A stretch of DNA of 11,071 nt from Pseudomonadota bacterium (GTDB lineage Bacteria > Pseudomonadota > Gammaproteobacteria > Burkholderiales > Burkholderiaceae_D). The stretch spans positions 1 through 11,071 of the forward strand of contig JAEWBA010000019.1 of assembly GCA_023391395.1 (NCBI GenBank). Direction: 5' to 3'. The translations under genes and the position numbers were made by a program. A model generated the notes under the pieces. The model was given only the letters and a program-made list of their open reading frames with translations, was not told the origin of the DNA and searched no databases. This document shows positions 1 to 6,885 of this stretch, piece after piece (the first letter of the stretch is position 1; each line of letters begins with the position of its first letter).

Positions 1-1
1 C

Positions 2-91
2 CGCAAGATCGCTCCCGATGGCCGGACGTCGATCGTCGCCGGGCGGGAAGGCGAGATCGGCAGCAACGACCGGGCCTTCGAGGAGGGATAG
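2..91 (+). CDS. C-terminal end of a probable NHL-repeat protein (partial)
   Basis: An open frame enters from the left edge and stops at TAG 89-91, giving 29 visible residues that begin RKIAPDGRTSIVAG and go on to GEIGSND. This matches the pattern of an NHL beta-propeller blade, typically 'IRKI.P.G.VSTLAG..G..GS.DG'. NHL repeats form propellers used for binding or, in some proteins, lactone or lyase chemistry; nothing here tells which. The chain ends in the middle of what would be the next blade (RAFEEG), so this is either a natural short tail or a truncation. The start and most of the gene are outside the window. It converges on the kinase gene, with 26 bases between the two stop codons. The call rests on a short segment, so it is tentative. 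Confidence 0.5.
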   Translation, partial: RKIAPDGRTSIVAGREGEIGSNDRAFEEG

Positions 92-117
92 CCGGAACTG
101 CCGCCGGCCGCGCCGGC

Positions 118-2292
118 CTATCCGACCCGGCGCTGTTCCAGGATGTCTCCGGTTTCCAGCGGGATGATGAAGATCAGGGTCGTACCTTGGCCCGGAGTGC
201 TGTCGATACGGAATTCGCCGTTCAGGGCCAGGATGCGCTCCTCCACGCCCACCAGGCCGAAGGCATTGTCGTGCAGGCGATAGTCAGGGCGCAGACCGAT
301 GCCATTGTCCTGCACTTCCATCTTCAGCCGTCCGTCTTCCTGGTGCAAGGAGATGCTGACACGGTCGGCCTTAGCGTGGCGGATGATGTTGGTGAGCGAC
401 TCCTGCAGGACCCGGAACAACGCGGTGGCGGTTTCGTCGTCCACCACCAGTTCGTCTGCATCGAGATTCAGCTCGCACGCGATGCCGCTGCGGCGCCGGA
501 ATTCGTTGATCTGCCACTCGATCGCCGCCGTCAGCCCGAGGTCGAGCACGGCTGGGCGCAGGTTGTTGATGATGGTGCGCACCGTCCTGACGGTGGCGTC
601 GATGTGCTGCAAGGCGCCGCGCACCTTGCGATTGAGCAGCGGATGGGAATCGCCCGTGCGCGCATCGAGCATGGCGACGTCGATGCGCAAGGCCAGCAGC
701 GTCTGGCCGAGTTCGTCGTGGATTTCGCGCGCGATGCGCTTGCGTTCCTCTTCCTTGATGCGGTCCTGGTGCGCGGTCAGGTCGCGCAGCAGTTCCTGCG
801 AGCGCTGCAGGGCTTCGACCGTTCGCTTGCGCTCGGTGATGTCCATGATGATGCCGCGCACCCGCTGATCGTCCTGGCTGCCGGGGCGCGCGACGGTATG
901 CACCCACCGTACCGCGCCGCTGCGCTGCGTGATGCGGTGTTCGCCTTCCCATTCCTCGCTGTCGTGCATGGCCTGCTCGATGCAGGTACGCAGGTGTTCC
1001 CGGTCTTCCTCATGGACGCGGCGCAGGAAATCCTCGAACCGCGGTTCGTTGAAATGGTCGAGTCCGAAGATGCGGTGCATTTCGGCCGACCATGACATCT
1101 TCCCGCTTGACGGATCCAGCACCCAGTTGCCGAGATGAGCCATGTGCTGCGCTTCAGCCAGGCTGGCTTCGCTGGCGCGCAAGTCCCTGGTCATTTCCCG
1201 TGCCAGATCGGCAGCGTGCTGCCGCGCCAGGCTGAGGGAATAGTAGATCGCATACAGCAGCACGGACCCGAGCAGGCCGATGACCAGCGCCAGCCAGGGC
1301 AGATAGGCATCCAGGTGCTGCACGATTGCGCTCTTGTCGGCGGAAAATTCGAGTTCCCATATACGCGGCCCCACCGCCATCGTCACTTTTCGCGAAAACA
1401 CCTCGGCGTCGGCATCGAAGCCTCCGGCCGGGGGGCCGCTGTCGAACAACAGGCGGTTCGGATCCGGCGCGCCCGAAAGTCTGGGCGCTTCGCTGGGGCC
1501 GGCATCGTAGATCTTGAAGCGCATGTTGTTCAGCGTTTCCGCGGCCACGGCGCCTTCCAACAGCTTGTTGATGTCGAAACCGGCGCCCACCGAACCGTAG
1601 TAGGCGGCGCGCCTTTCCTCCACCGTCCGCAGCGGCATGCCGGGCCGGTACAAGGGCATGCGCATGGACATGCCGACATGCTGTTCCGGGCCGACGATCT
1701 GGATCAGCCGGCCCGAGGAAGTCAGTTGGCCGCTGTCGCGCGATTCTGCCAGGGACTTGGCCACACGCTGGTTGGACGCAATATCCAGTCCGAAGGACAT
1801 GCGATGGCTGTCCACCGGCTCCAGGTAGGTCAGCACGTGGTATTCCTCGCGCTCGCCGGGAGGAGTGATGCTGAAGGCGGGATAACCGCCCGGTTGCACG
1901 CTGGTATCGGCGCGTACCGCCGCTTCGAAGCTCTTGCGTTCGTCCGCGCCGATGTGCCGGGCAAAATTCAGGCTGCGAATTCCGGGGAAACTGCGTTCCA
2001 GATTGAGCTTGCTCACGTAGGTGCGGAACTGGGCACGCGTGACCTGGTCGTTGGTGTAGAACAGCGCGTTGACGCCGCGCAGCACATCGATATACGACTG
2101 CACGCGCGCCTTGATTGCCAGTTGCGCGTTAGTGATCTTGTAGTCGGCTTCGGCTTCGGCCTTGTCCTCGATCAGGTCTGCCGCAATCACGGCCAGCGAA
2201 ACGGAGACTGCCACGCCCAGCCACCACCCCGGTGAGCTGAGCAAGGCATAGAGAAATCGTTTGAAGGTCTTCATCTGGCTGCTGTTTCCCAT
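118..2292 (-). CDS. CHASE-PAS sensor histidine kinase, HisKA_3 (NarX/DegS) family
   Basis: A 724-residue inner-membrane sensor kinase. One membrane segment at about 22-39 and a second at about 331-350 enclose a periplasmic CHASE-type domain (about 75-300; note SFPGIRSLNFARHI at 101-114), a family known to bind small ligands. A PAS domain with PAC tail follows (about 375-490, ending GIIMDITERKR). The dimerisation domain is HisKA_3, with phospho-acceptor His525 in IAREIHDELGQ. The ATPase domain shows the N box (ESLTNIIRHA, Asn635), DNGIG (Asp662) and a late GQGT at 701-704. Such kinases normally phosphorylate a NarL/FixJ-type DNA-binding regulator, but none is encoded next to it in this window, so the partner is unknown. 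The start is uncertain: ATG at 2292 has GAGG only 4 bases upstream, while an in-frame ATG at 2274 (Met7) has GGAAA about 10 bases upstream. Family assignment is firm; ligand and target cannot be inferred. Confidence 0.93.
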   Translation of the reverse strand: MGNSSQMKTFKRFLYALLSSPGWWLGVAVSVSLAVIAADLIEDKAEAEADYKITNAQLAIKARVQSYIDVLRGVNALFYTNDQVTRAQFRTYVSKLNLERSFPGIRSLNFARHIGADERKSFEAAVRADTSVQPGGYPAFSITPPGEREEYHVLTYLEPVDSHRMSFGLDIASNQRVAKSLAESRDSGQLTSSGRLIQIVGPEQHVGMSMRMPLYRPGMPLRTVEERRAAYYGSVGAGFDINKLLEGAVAAETLNNMRFKIYDAGPSEAPRLSGAPDPNRLLFDSGPPAGGFDADAEVFSRKVTMAVGPRIWELEFSADKSAIVQHLDAYLPWLALVIGLLGSVLLYAIYYSLSLARQHAADLAREMTRDLRASEASLAEAQHMAHLGNWVLDPSSGKMSWSAEMHRIFGLDHFNEPRFEDFLRRVHEEDREHLRTCIEQAMHDSEEWEGEHRITQRSGAVRWVHTVARPGSQDDQRVRGIIMDITERKRTVEALQRSQELLRDLTAHQDRIKEEERKRIAREIHDELGQTLLALRIDVAMLDARTGDSHPLLNRKVRGALQHIDATVRTVRTIINNLRPAVLDLGLTAAIEWQINEFRRRSGIACELNLDADELVVDDETATALFRVLQESLTNIIRHAKADRVSISLHQEDGRLKMEVQDNGIGLRPDYRLHDNAFGLVGVEERILALNGEFRIDSTPGQGTTLIFIIPLETGDILEQRRVG

Positions 2293-2409
2293 GCTGCCTC
2301 AAAAAGCCTGCGAAGGCGTAGCCTAACAGCAATATTGCCTAAAGAGAACTGCTTCTGGGCATCTATTTCCGGCTTGCAATATTTGAATGTGCCCGATGTT
2401 CAAGCAGCG

Positions 2410-2426
2410 TACGGAAAGTAACCGTA
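2410..2426. promoter_or_regulatory. Candidate operator: 5-bp inverted repeat with 7-bp spacer
   Basis: TACGG and CCGTA form a perfect inverted repeat separated by seven bases, in the middle of the divergent spacer. A copy of GGAAAGT overlaps its left arm (2413-2419), and a second copy follows at 2428-2434. Dyads of this size are typical of dimeric regulators. I do not recognise the regulator, and an arm of five bases can arise by chance, so this is a weak candidate. Confidence 0.25.
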
Positions 2427-2477
2427 TGGAAAGTTGAGCTGCATCAAACCCGTGCGAAGTCCGAGGGGCTCCCTGCA

Positions 2478-2486
2478 TGCTAGATT
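2478..2486 (+). promoter_or_regulatory. Possible extended -10 element for the WCG-repeat gene
   Basis: TGC followed by TAGATT (4 of 6 matches to TATAAT) fits an extended -10 element and would give a leader of about 100 bases before the ATG at 2594. No matching -35 hexamer is present 16-18 bases upstream, so the assignment is weak. Confidence 0.2.
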
Positions 2487-2581
2487 GAATTGCGCCCAAG
2501 AAAAACGGCGCCGCTGTGGGTCTTGCGCCGCGCCTGAAGGCATGAGCGGCCTTGCGATCCTTCTTCATCAAACCTACAAGA

Positions 2582-2585
2582 GAGG
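2582..2585 (+). promoter_or_regulatory. Ribosome binding site that sets the start of the WCG-repeat gene
   Basis: GAGG lies 8 bases before ATG 2594. This supports 2594 as the start rather than the in-frame TTG at 2552, which would add 14 residues. Confidence 0.65.
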
Positions 2586-2593
2586 TGGCAGGA

Positions 2594-3298
2594 ATGAGCC
2601 AGAATACGCAAAAGAAAAGCACCGAACAAATCGTCGAAGCGATTTTCGCCTTGGATCTCGACCCCATCAAATTCAAATTGATGGACAAGAAGGAAGGGGA
2701 GGGCTGGACGCGGGCCGAAGCGGACCGCCACGAACTGGAGTACAAGCGTTTCCTTGCCTTGCTTGCCAAGTACCCGAATGAGCCGATCGCACCTAGCTCG
2801 ACAGTGGACAAGTTCTGGCATGGCCATATCCTCGACACCATGAAGTACGCGGAAGACTGCGAACGCGTGTTCGGCTACTTCGTGCACCACTTCCCTTATT
2901 TCGGCATGCGCGGCGCCGAGGATGCGGCCAACTTGGCTTCCGCGGCCGAGCGCACGCAACACCTGTATGCGCAGGAATTCGGTGCGGCCGATTCCGCCGG
3001 CCCCTCGAGCTGGTGCGGCCGAGCCGCGGCCAAGGATACGGCTTGGTGTGGTCGAGCTGTGGCCAAGGATGCCGCCTGGTGCGGTCGCGCGGTCGACAAG
3101 GAAACGGCCTGGTGCGGTCGCGCGGTCGCCAAGAATACGGCCTGGTGTGGACGTGCCGTGGCCAAGGATACTGCCTGGTGCGGCCGAGCCGCCTCCAAGG
3201 ATGCGGCCTGGTGTGGCGCGGCCGGCGAGGCGAAGGACGCCTACGACATCGTGGTTGGCCCCGGCCGGCCGGTCTTGGAAGCGGCTGACGCCCGCTAA
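2594..3298 (+). CDS. GRDP-like domain protein with seven tandem WCG 11-residue repeats
   Basis: A 234-residue protein without signal peptide or membrane segment. Residues about 10-130 form a folded, mostly helical domain with the motif VDKFWHGHILDT (71-82) and then FGYFVHHFPYFG (93-104). The WH.HI.DT and HHFP pattern resembles the GRDP-like (DUF1399-like) family, whose function is poorly known. From Trp140 the chain changes to seven 11-residue units, W-C-G-R-A-x-x-K-[DNE]-[TA]-A, with Cys at 141, 152, 163, 174, 185, 196 and 207. The last unit is degenerate (WCGAAGEAKDA). A tail of 18 residues follows (217-234). The only Cys outside the repeats is Cys89. The gene stands alone, with its own spacer upstream and a strong terminator downstream. 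Possible roles are a precursor peptide modified on its Cys/Trp units, a metal- or thiol-binding array, or a binding scaffold. No modification enzyme is seen nearby, so the function is not assigned. Confidence 0.85.
   Translation: MSQNTQKKSTEQIVEAIFALDLDPIKFKLMDKKEGEGWTRAEADRHELEYKRFLALLAKYPNEPIAPSSTVDKFWHGHILDTMKYAEDCERVFGYFVHHFPYFGMRGAEDAANLASAAERTQHLYAQEFGAADSAGPSSWCGRAAAKDTAWCGRAVAKDAAWCGRAVDKETAWCGRAVAKNTAWCGRAVAKDTAWCGRAASKDAAWCGAAGEAKDAYDIVVGPGRPVLEAADAR
3011..3241 (+). repeat. Seven tandem 33-bp coding repeats (WCG units)
   Basis: Units start at 3011, 3044, 3077, 3110, 3143, 3176 and 3209, each opening with TGGTGC or TGGTGT and each exactly 33 bases long. The Gly and Arg codons after Trp-Cys vary at third positions between units (GGC, GGT, GGA; CGA, CGC, CGT) while the encoded residues stay the same. 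This points to selection on the peptide rather than fresh slippage. Units 1 and 6 share their first 17 bases and units 3 and 4 their first 19, suggesting older duplications or exchange. There are no non-coding spacers, so this is not a CRISPR array. Confidence 0.95.
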
Positions 3299-3317
3299 GA
3301 TCGGCAGCGTAGGAAAG

Positions 3318-3352
3318 AGGGGGCTGGCAGCAATGCCAGCCCCTTGTGTTTT
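3318..3352. terminator. Strong hairpin terminator between converging genes
   Basis: GGGGCTGGCA (3320-3329) and TGCCAGCCCC (3334-3343) form a perfect 10-bp stem closed by a GCAA tetraloop, followed on the + strand by TTGTGTTTT (3344-3352). It lies 21 bases after the stop of the WCG-repeat gene and 19 bases beyond the stop of the converging hybrid kinase. On the - strand the hairpin is followed by CTCTTTCCT, which is pyrimidine-rich but a weaker U-tract. It probably ends the + transcript efficiently and may also serve the kinase. Confidence 0.9.
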
Positions 3353-3362
3353 CCCCGCATCG

Positions 3363-6300
3363 CTACGGCACCGGCGATTGCTCTCCCAAGCTTTGGCGCA
3401 CGCCGGCAAGCGTGCGTCGTGCGTGCGCAACGAACTCTGTTATCTGTTCCGGGGTTTCGCTTCCCTGCTTCAGCGCAGCCTCCAGCGAGGCGGCTGCAGC
3501 ACTCAAGCTCGTGGCGCCGACGTTGGCCGCCATGCCGTAAATGGCATGGACCGCGGCTTGCACCGCCCCTCGTTCGGGCGCGGCTTCGATCTGCGCCAGG
3601 CCGCGCTCCAGGCTCGGCACCAGCATGCCCAGGATTTCCCGGTAAAGCGCAATGTCTCCCTCCAGGCGGGACAGCGCTGCGGCGGTGTCGAATCCCGGGA
3701 TGTCCATAAGCGTAATGGCCTTACCCAGCTCTTGCTGTTCCAAGGTGGCCCGCTCCGGGACCGGCACCTGCGGCTTCAGCCAATGTGCAAGCACACGATA
3801 GAACTCGTCCGGATCGATCGGCTTGCTGATGTGATCCTGCATGCCGCTGCGCAGGCACTCCTCGCGTTCTTGGGGAGTGGCATGCGCGGTCATGGCAATG
3901 ACCGGCAGGTTTGCGTAGGCGGGCTCCATGCGCAGGCGGCGCGTAGCTGCAAGGCCGCCCAGCTCCGGCATCTGCAAGTCCATGAGCACCAGATCGTAGG
4001 CCGGTGCGCCGCTAGCTAACAGCATGTCCAGCGCGATGCGGCCATTGGCGGCGATATCCACGTGCAGGCCCGTCACACTCAGCATCTCGCGGGCAATCTG
4101 CTGATTCACGTCGTTATCCTCCACCAGCAGCACGCTGTGGCCATCGAACCGCGGCAAGACCCTTCGCTGCCGTTCGCTGGCGCGCATGGCCGATTCCTGC
4201 GCCAGCACGTTGACCAGGGTGTCGTACAGCTTGGACGGGTCGATGGGCTTGAAGAGCGTAGTGGCGATCGGCGCATCTTCGGCCTGGTGCAGCACATCCT
4301 CGCGCCCGAAGGCGGTGACGAGAATGGTCTTGGGTGTGTGCGACAGTCCCGCCTCGACAATCGCAGCTGCCAGTTCCAGTCCATTCATGCCAGGCATGCC
4401 GAGGTCCGCCAGCACCACATCGTAGGCTTGGCCCGCGTCCGCGTTGCGGATCGCGTCGAGTGCGCCGGCACCGCTGTCCTCGGCATCGGCATGCAGATGC
4501 AGGCTTTCCAGGAGCTGGACGAGGATTTCGCGTGCCGCCTGGTTGTCATCCACCACCAAGGCGCGCCGGCCGCGCAGGCCGGGCGCCATCGTCAGGCCCA
4601 CCGTTTCCTCGAGGGTGCCCACGGCAAATCCGGCGTTGAAACAGAACACCGACCCGACGCCGGCCTGGCTGCGCAGGCTGATGCGGCCACCCATCAATTC
4701 CACCAGGCGTTTGCTGATAGTCAGCCCCAGCCCCGTGCCGCCATACTTGCGCGTGGTGGAGCCGTCGGCCTGAGTGAAGGCCTGGAACAATCGCGCCTGC
4801 TGCTGGGGTGTCATGCCGATGCCGGTATCTTCCACTTCGAATAGCAATTCCACGTTTTTTTCGTTCCTGCAAGCCACGCGGCAGCGCAAGGTGACGGTGC
4901 CGGCATGCGTGAACTTGACGGCATTGCTCATCAGGTTCACCAGCACCTGTCCCAGCCGTGTCGGATCGCCGAGCAGCTGCGGCGGGACGTCGTCGGCGAT
5001 GTCGAAGACGCAGCGCAAGCCTTTTTCCTGGGCCTTGTGCCCGGTGATCGCGCTGACGTTCGCCAGCACCTCATGCAGCGAGAAGGCAGTGTGCTCGATA
5101 TCCATCTTGCCGGCCTCGATCTTGGAGAAATCGAGGATGTCGTTGATGATCCCTAGCAGCGAGATGCCGGCACGATGGATTTTCTCGATGTAGTCGCGCT
5201 GCTTGACGCTCAGTTCCGTGCGCAGGGCGAGGTAGGCCATGCCTATCACCGCATTCATCGGGGTGCGGATCTCATGGCTCATGTTGGCGAGAAAGGCAGA
5301 CTTCATGCGCGAAGCTTCTTCCGCCACTTCCTTGGCGCCCTCCAGCGCACGTTCGTGCTCGACCAGTTCGGCATTGCTGCGCTGAAGTTCTGCAGTACGC
5401 TCCGCAACCCGTTGTTCAAGAATGCGCTCCGAACGTTTCAGGCTATCCACCAGTTGCTGTTGCGCCGCTTCTTTCTCGCGCCGGATCTGGTTGAAGCGTT
5501 CGGCCAGCGCCAGCGACAAGAGCAGCATTTCGAAGGCGGAGCCGATTTGCAGGCCGTTGATGGTGAGGAAATTGGTGGGCAACAAGCCGAGGCTGCGCAA
5601 TGCGGTCAGCACGCCGGCCACGACTAGTACCCCGAAGGCCACCAGGAAAACGCGGGCACTGCGTTGGCCGCGCCGCAGGCAAACGATGGCCACCACGGAG
5701 GCGAGCAGCATGTTCAGCGCATCGATGGCGATGGCGACACGTACCATGTCGGCAAAGGACCAGGCCAGGCCGATGATCTGCAACAGGTTCAGCCCCATGA
5801 ATGCCACCATCACGCAATCCAGCGACGGTGCAATCCGGCGCGTGTCGAGCAGGCTGCGCTGAAACAGGAGCAGGGTCAGGCCATTGCAGGCAAAGCCGAC
5901 CATCGCCGACATGTTGGCCCAGCGCGGCGAATTCGGCCATAGGAACTGGAAACCGATGCCGCTGAAGGACAGCAGCGCCAGCGCGCTGGCGGCGGTGAAC
6001 AGCACGTAATAGAAATACGAGCGGTCGCGCAAGGTGAAGAACAGCAGAAGGTTGTACAGGCCCAACGCCAGCAGCATGCCGAAGAACAGCGCCTGCCCAA
6101 GGTATTGATGCATGCTGTGGCTCTGGAAGGCTTCCGGTTCCCACAGGCTGGTCGGAATGTCGAGAGAACTGTCGGAAGCCACGCGCAGGTAATAGGTCGT
6201 CGCGAATTTGGGCGGCAGGCTCAGCGGAAAGACGAAATTGCGGTAGGGAAGAGGGCGCTCGGCAAAGGGCAGGGAATCGCCGGTGGCGATCTTCTGGAAT

Positions 6301-6683
6301 CCGCCCGCTATGGGGATGTAAAGCTCGACCGAGTCCAGTTGGGGATAGGCGACCTGCAGCCAGCGCTCGAGATAGCGTTCGGAGGTGTTGTCTACAGTGA
6401 CGCGCAACCAGATTGCCGACTCGCTGAGCCCGAAATTCAGCGATCCGACATGGCCTTGGGCGCGCGGGGGCGGCGTGCCGAAGCGCGAGGCGTTTTCCGG
6501 CGCCGCCACCTCCGTGATGTCCAGCGCGCGGTCCGGGTCCTCCAGAAGTGTCCAGTAAGGCGTCAGGTTGATCGGCTCCGGCATCGGCCGGTCGTCCACC
6601 CGCAGCGTGCCGGCGTGGGATATGCCGGCGAGAAGGCAGATTGCCATCAGCCAGAAATGGGATAAGCGGAAGAAGGAGGTCAT
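3363..6683 (-). CDS. Hybrid sensor kinase: 7TMR-DISM, HisKA, HATPase, two REC, HPt
   Basis: About 1106 residues; positions here count from an in-frame GTG at 6689, two codons ahead of the ATG at 6683. I prefer the ATG because AAGAG lies 10 bases before it and only 4 before the GTG. A signal peptide (cleavage likely after SHA, residue 26) precedes a periplasmic DISMED2-like sensor (about 40-185), a fold often thought to bind carbohydrate-like ligands. Seven membrane segments (about 198-395) and a coiled coil (400-460) follow. The kinase core has His472 ([10 protein letters not shown]), Asn585/589 and DTGIGM at 621. Both receiver domains are complete: the first with Asp714/715, phospho-Asp762, Thr792 and Lys814; the second with Glu857/Asp858, phospho-Asp904, Thr934 and Lys956. 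The C-terminal HPt has His1048 in [12 protein letters not shown], with Tyr where Lys is usual in H-x-[LI]-K-G. The protein thus holds a complete His-Asp-His relay; the final regulator it feeds is not in the window. Confidence 0.94.
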   Translation of the reverse strand: MTSFFRLSHFWLMAICLLAGISHAGTLRVDDRPMPEPINLTPYWTLLEDPDRALDITEVAAPENASRFGTPPPRAQGHVGSLNFGLSESAIWLRVTVDNTSERYLERWLQVAYPQLDSVELYIPIAGGFQKIATGDSLPFAERPLPYRNFVFPLSLPPKFATTYYLRVASDSSLDIPTSLWEPEAFQSHSMHQYLGQALFFGMLLALGLYNLLLFFTLRDRSYFYYVLFTAASALALLSFSGIGFQFLWPNSPRWANMSAMVGFACNGLTLLLFQRSLLDTRRIAPSLDCVMVAFMGLNLLQIIGLAWSFADMVRVAIAIDALNMLLASVVAIVCLRRGQRSARVFLVAFGVLVVAGVLTALRSLGLLPTNFLTINGLQIGSAFEMLLLSLALAERFNQIRREKEAAQQQLVDSLKRSERILEQRVAERTAELQRSNAELVEHERALEGAKEVAEEASRMKSAFLANMSHEIRTPMNAVIGMAYLALRTELSVKQRDYIEKIHRAGISLLGIINDILDFSKIEAGKMDIEHTAFSLHEVLANVSAITGHKAQEKGLRCVFDIADDVPPQLLGDPTRLGQVLVNLMSNAVKFTHAGTVTLRCRVACRNEKNVELLFEVEDTGIGMTPQQQARLFQAFTQADGSTTRKYGGTGLGLTISKRLVELMGGRISLRSQAGVGSVFCFNAGFAVGTLEETVGLTMAPGLRGRRALVVDDNQAAREILVQLLESLHLHADAEDSGAGALDAIRNADAGQAYDVVLADLGMPGMNGLELAAAIVEAGLSHTPKTILVTAFGREDVLHQAEDAPIATTLFKPIDPSKLYDTLVNVLAQESAMRASERQRRVLPRFDGHSVLLVEDNDVNQQIAREMLSVTGLHVDIAANGRIALDMLLASGAPAYDLVLMDLQMPELGGLAATRRLRMEPAYANLPVIAMTAHATPQEREECLRSGMQDHISKPIDPDEFYRVLAHWLKPQVPVPERATLEQQELGKAITLMDIPGFDTAAALSRLEGDIALYREILGMLVPSLERGLAQIEAAPERGAVQAAVHAIYGMAANVGATSLSAAAASLEAALKQGSETPEQITEFVAHARRTLAGVRQSLGEQSPVP

Positions 6684-6780
6684 CGGCACTTTGCTCTTGT
6701 GTTGGTGCTGCCATGCTCGTATTGCCGCTGCGAACCCCCATCCTAGCAGACGCCAGGGCGCTGTCGCGCATTGCTGCTAT

Positions 6781-6808
6781 CTTATAAAAATTTTACGAGT
6801 ATTGATAA
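6781..6808 (-). promoter_or_regulatory. Possible promoter of the hybrid kinase
   Basis: Read on the - strand, TATAAG (6786 to 6781) matches TATAAT at 5 of 6 positions, and TTATCA (6808 to 6803) matches TTGACA at 4 of 6 with a 16-base spacer. The -35 element overlaps the FNR-type box, so the bound regulator could block or recruit polymerase on this side. The leader to ATG 6683 would be about 90 bases. This is inference from sequence match only. Confidence 0.3.
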
Positions 6809-6815
6809 AAATCAA
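6802..6815. promoter_or_regulatory. Perfect FNR/Anr-type binding site
   Basis: TTGAT-AAAA-ATCAA is an exact match to the consensus TTGAT-N4-ATCAA bound by the FNR branch of CRP/FNR regulators (FNR, Anr, and with small differences Dnr/NnrR). These respond to low oxygen or nitric oxide. It sits in an AT-rich island (about 6780-6820) in a GC-rich spacer between divergent genes. Its centre is 77 bases before the GTG of the GMC gene. A weak -10 (GAAAAT, 6842-6847) would place the + strand start near 6854 and the box near -45, close to the classic activating position at -41.5. It could equally act on the divergent kinase, since the box is symmetric. Confidence 0.7.
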
Positions 6816-6875
6816 ATATCATCGCCCGACAAGCGGCTCCTGAAAATTCGCACGAAGCCGCAAAAAAAGAACAGC

Positions 6876-6882
6876 GGGGGAG
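6876..6882 (+). promoter_or_regulatory. Ribosome binding site deciding the GTG start at 6886
   Basis: GGGGGAG ends 3 bases before GTG 6886, with its G-run ending 5 bases before. The dinucleotide-binding motif begins only nine residues later, and no ATG lies close upstream in frame, so GTG is the likely start. Confidence 0.55.
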
Positions 6883-6885
6883 TGC

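Larger units (their letters stand above)
2293..2593. other. Divergent intergenic region with several short repeats
   Basis: This 301-base spacer separates the CHASE kinase (leftward) from the WCG-repeat protein (rightward) and must hold both promoters. I see no convincing open frame or RNA gene in it. Visible elements are: a 10-base palindrome GCAATATTGC at 2329-2338 whose first eight bases recur at 2376-2383; an inverted repeat TTGAA-N11-TTCAA at 2383-2403; an inverted repeat TACGG-N7-CCGTA at 2410-2426; and a direct repeat GGAAAGT at 2413-2419 and 2428-2434. No clear sigma-70 promoter with both hexamers stands out in either direction. Confidence 0.6.

Noticed and set aside
103..117. GCCGGC-CGC-GCCGGC hairpin next to the stop of the CHASE kinase
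   Set aside because: The stem is only 6 bp with no T-run on either strand. Such GC dyads are frequent by chance in this composition, so I do not call a terminator.
187..1095. 302-codon open frame on the + strand
   Set aside because: It is antisense to the ATPase, HisKA_3 and PAS domains of the CHASE kinase and has no recognisable motif. Long antisense frames are common in GC-rich genes.
2427..2444. Possible sigma-54 promoter (TGG...GC) upstream of the WCG-repeat gene
   Set aside because: The gap between GG and GC is 11 bases instead of the required 10, and the rest of the consensus is poor.
3011..3241. CRISPR-like periodicity of 33 bases
   Set aside because: The units are contiguous without unique spacers, are in frame in a coding gene, and no cas gene is nearby.
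2480..3430. 316-codon - strand frame with repeats over the WCG-repeat gene, and a similar one at 2896-3198
   Set aside because: Their repeats (such as RPHQAV) are the reverse-complement reading of the 33-bp coding repeats. The + strand frame has the ribosome binding site, the folded domain, the silent-site pattern and the terminator.
5443..6771. 442-codon open frame on the - strand, overlapping the hybrid kinase in another frame
   Set aside because: The kinase frame carries signal peptide, membrane segments and domain motifs. This frame is Arg/Ala/Pro-rich and is a shadow.
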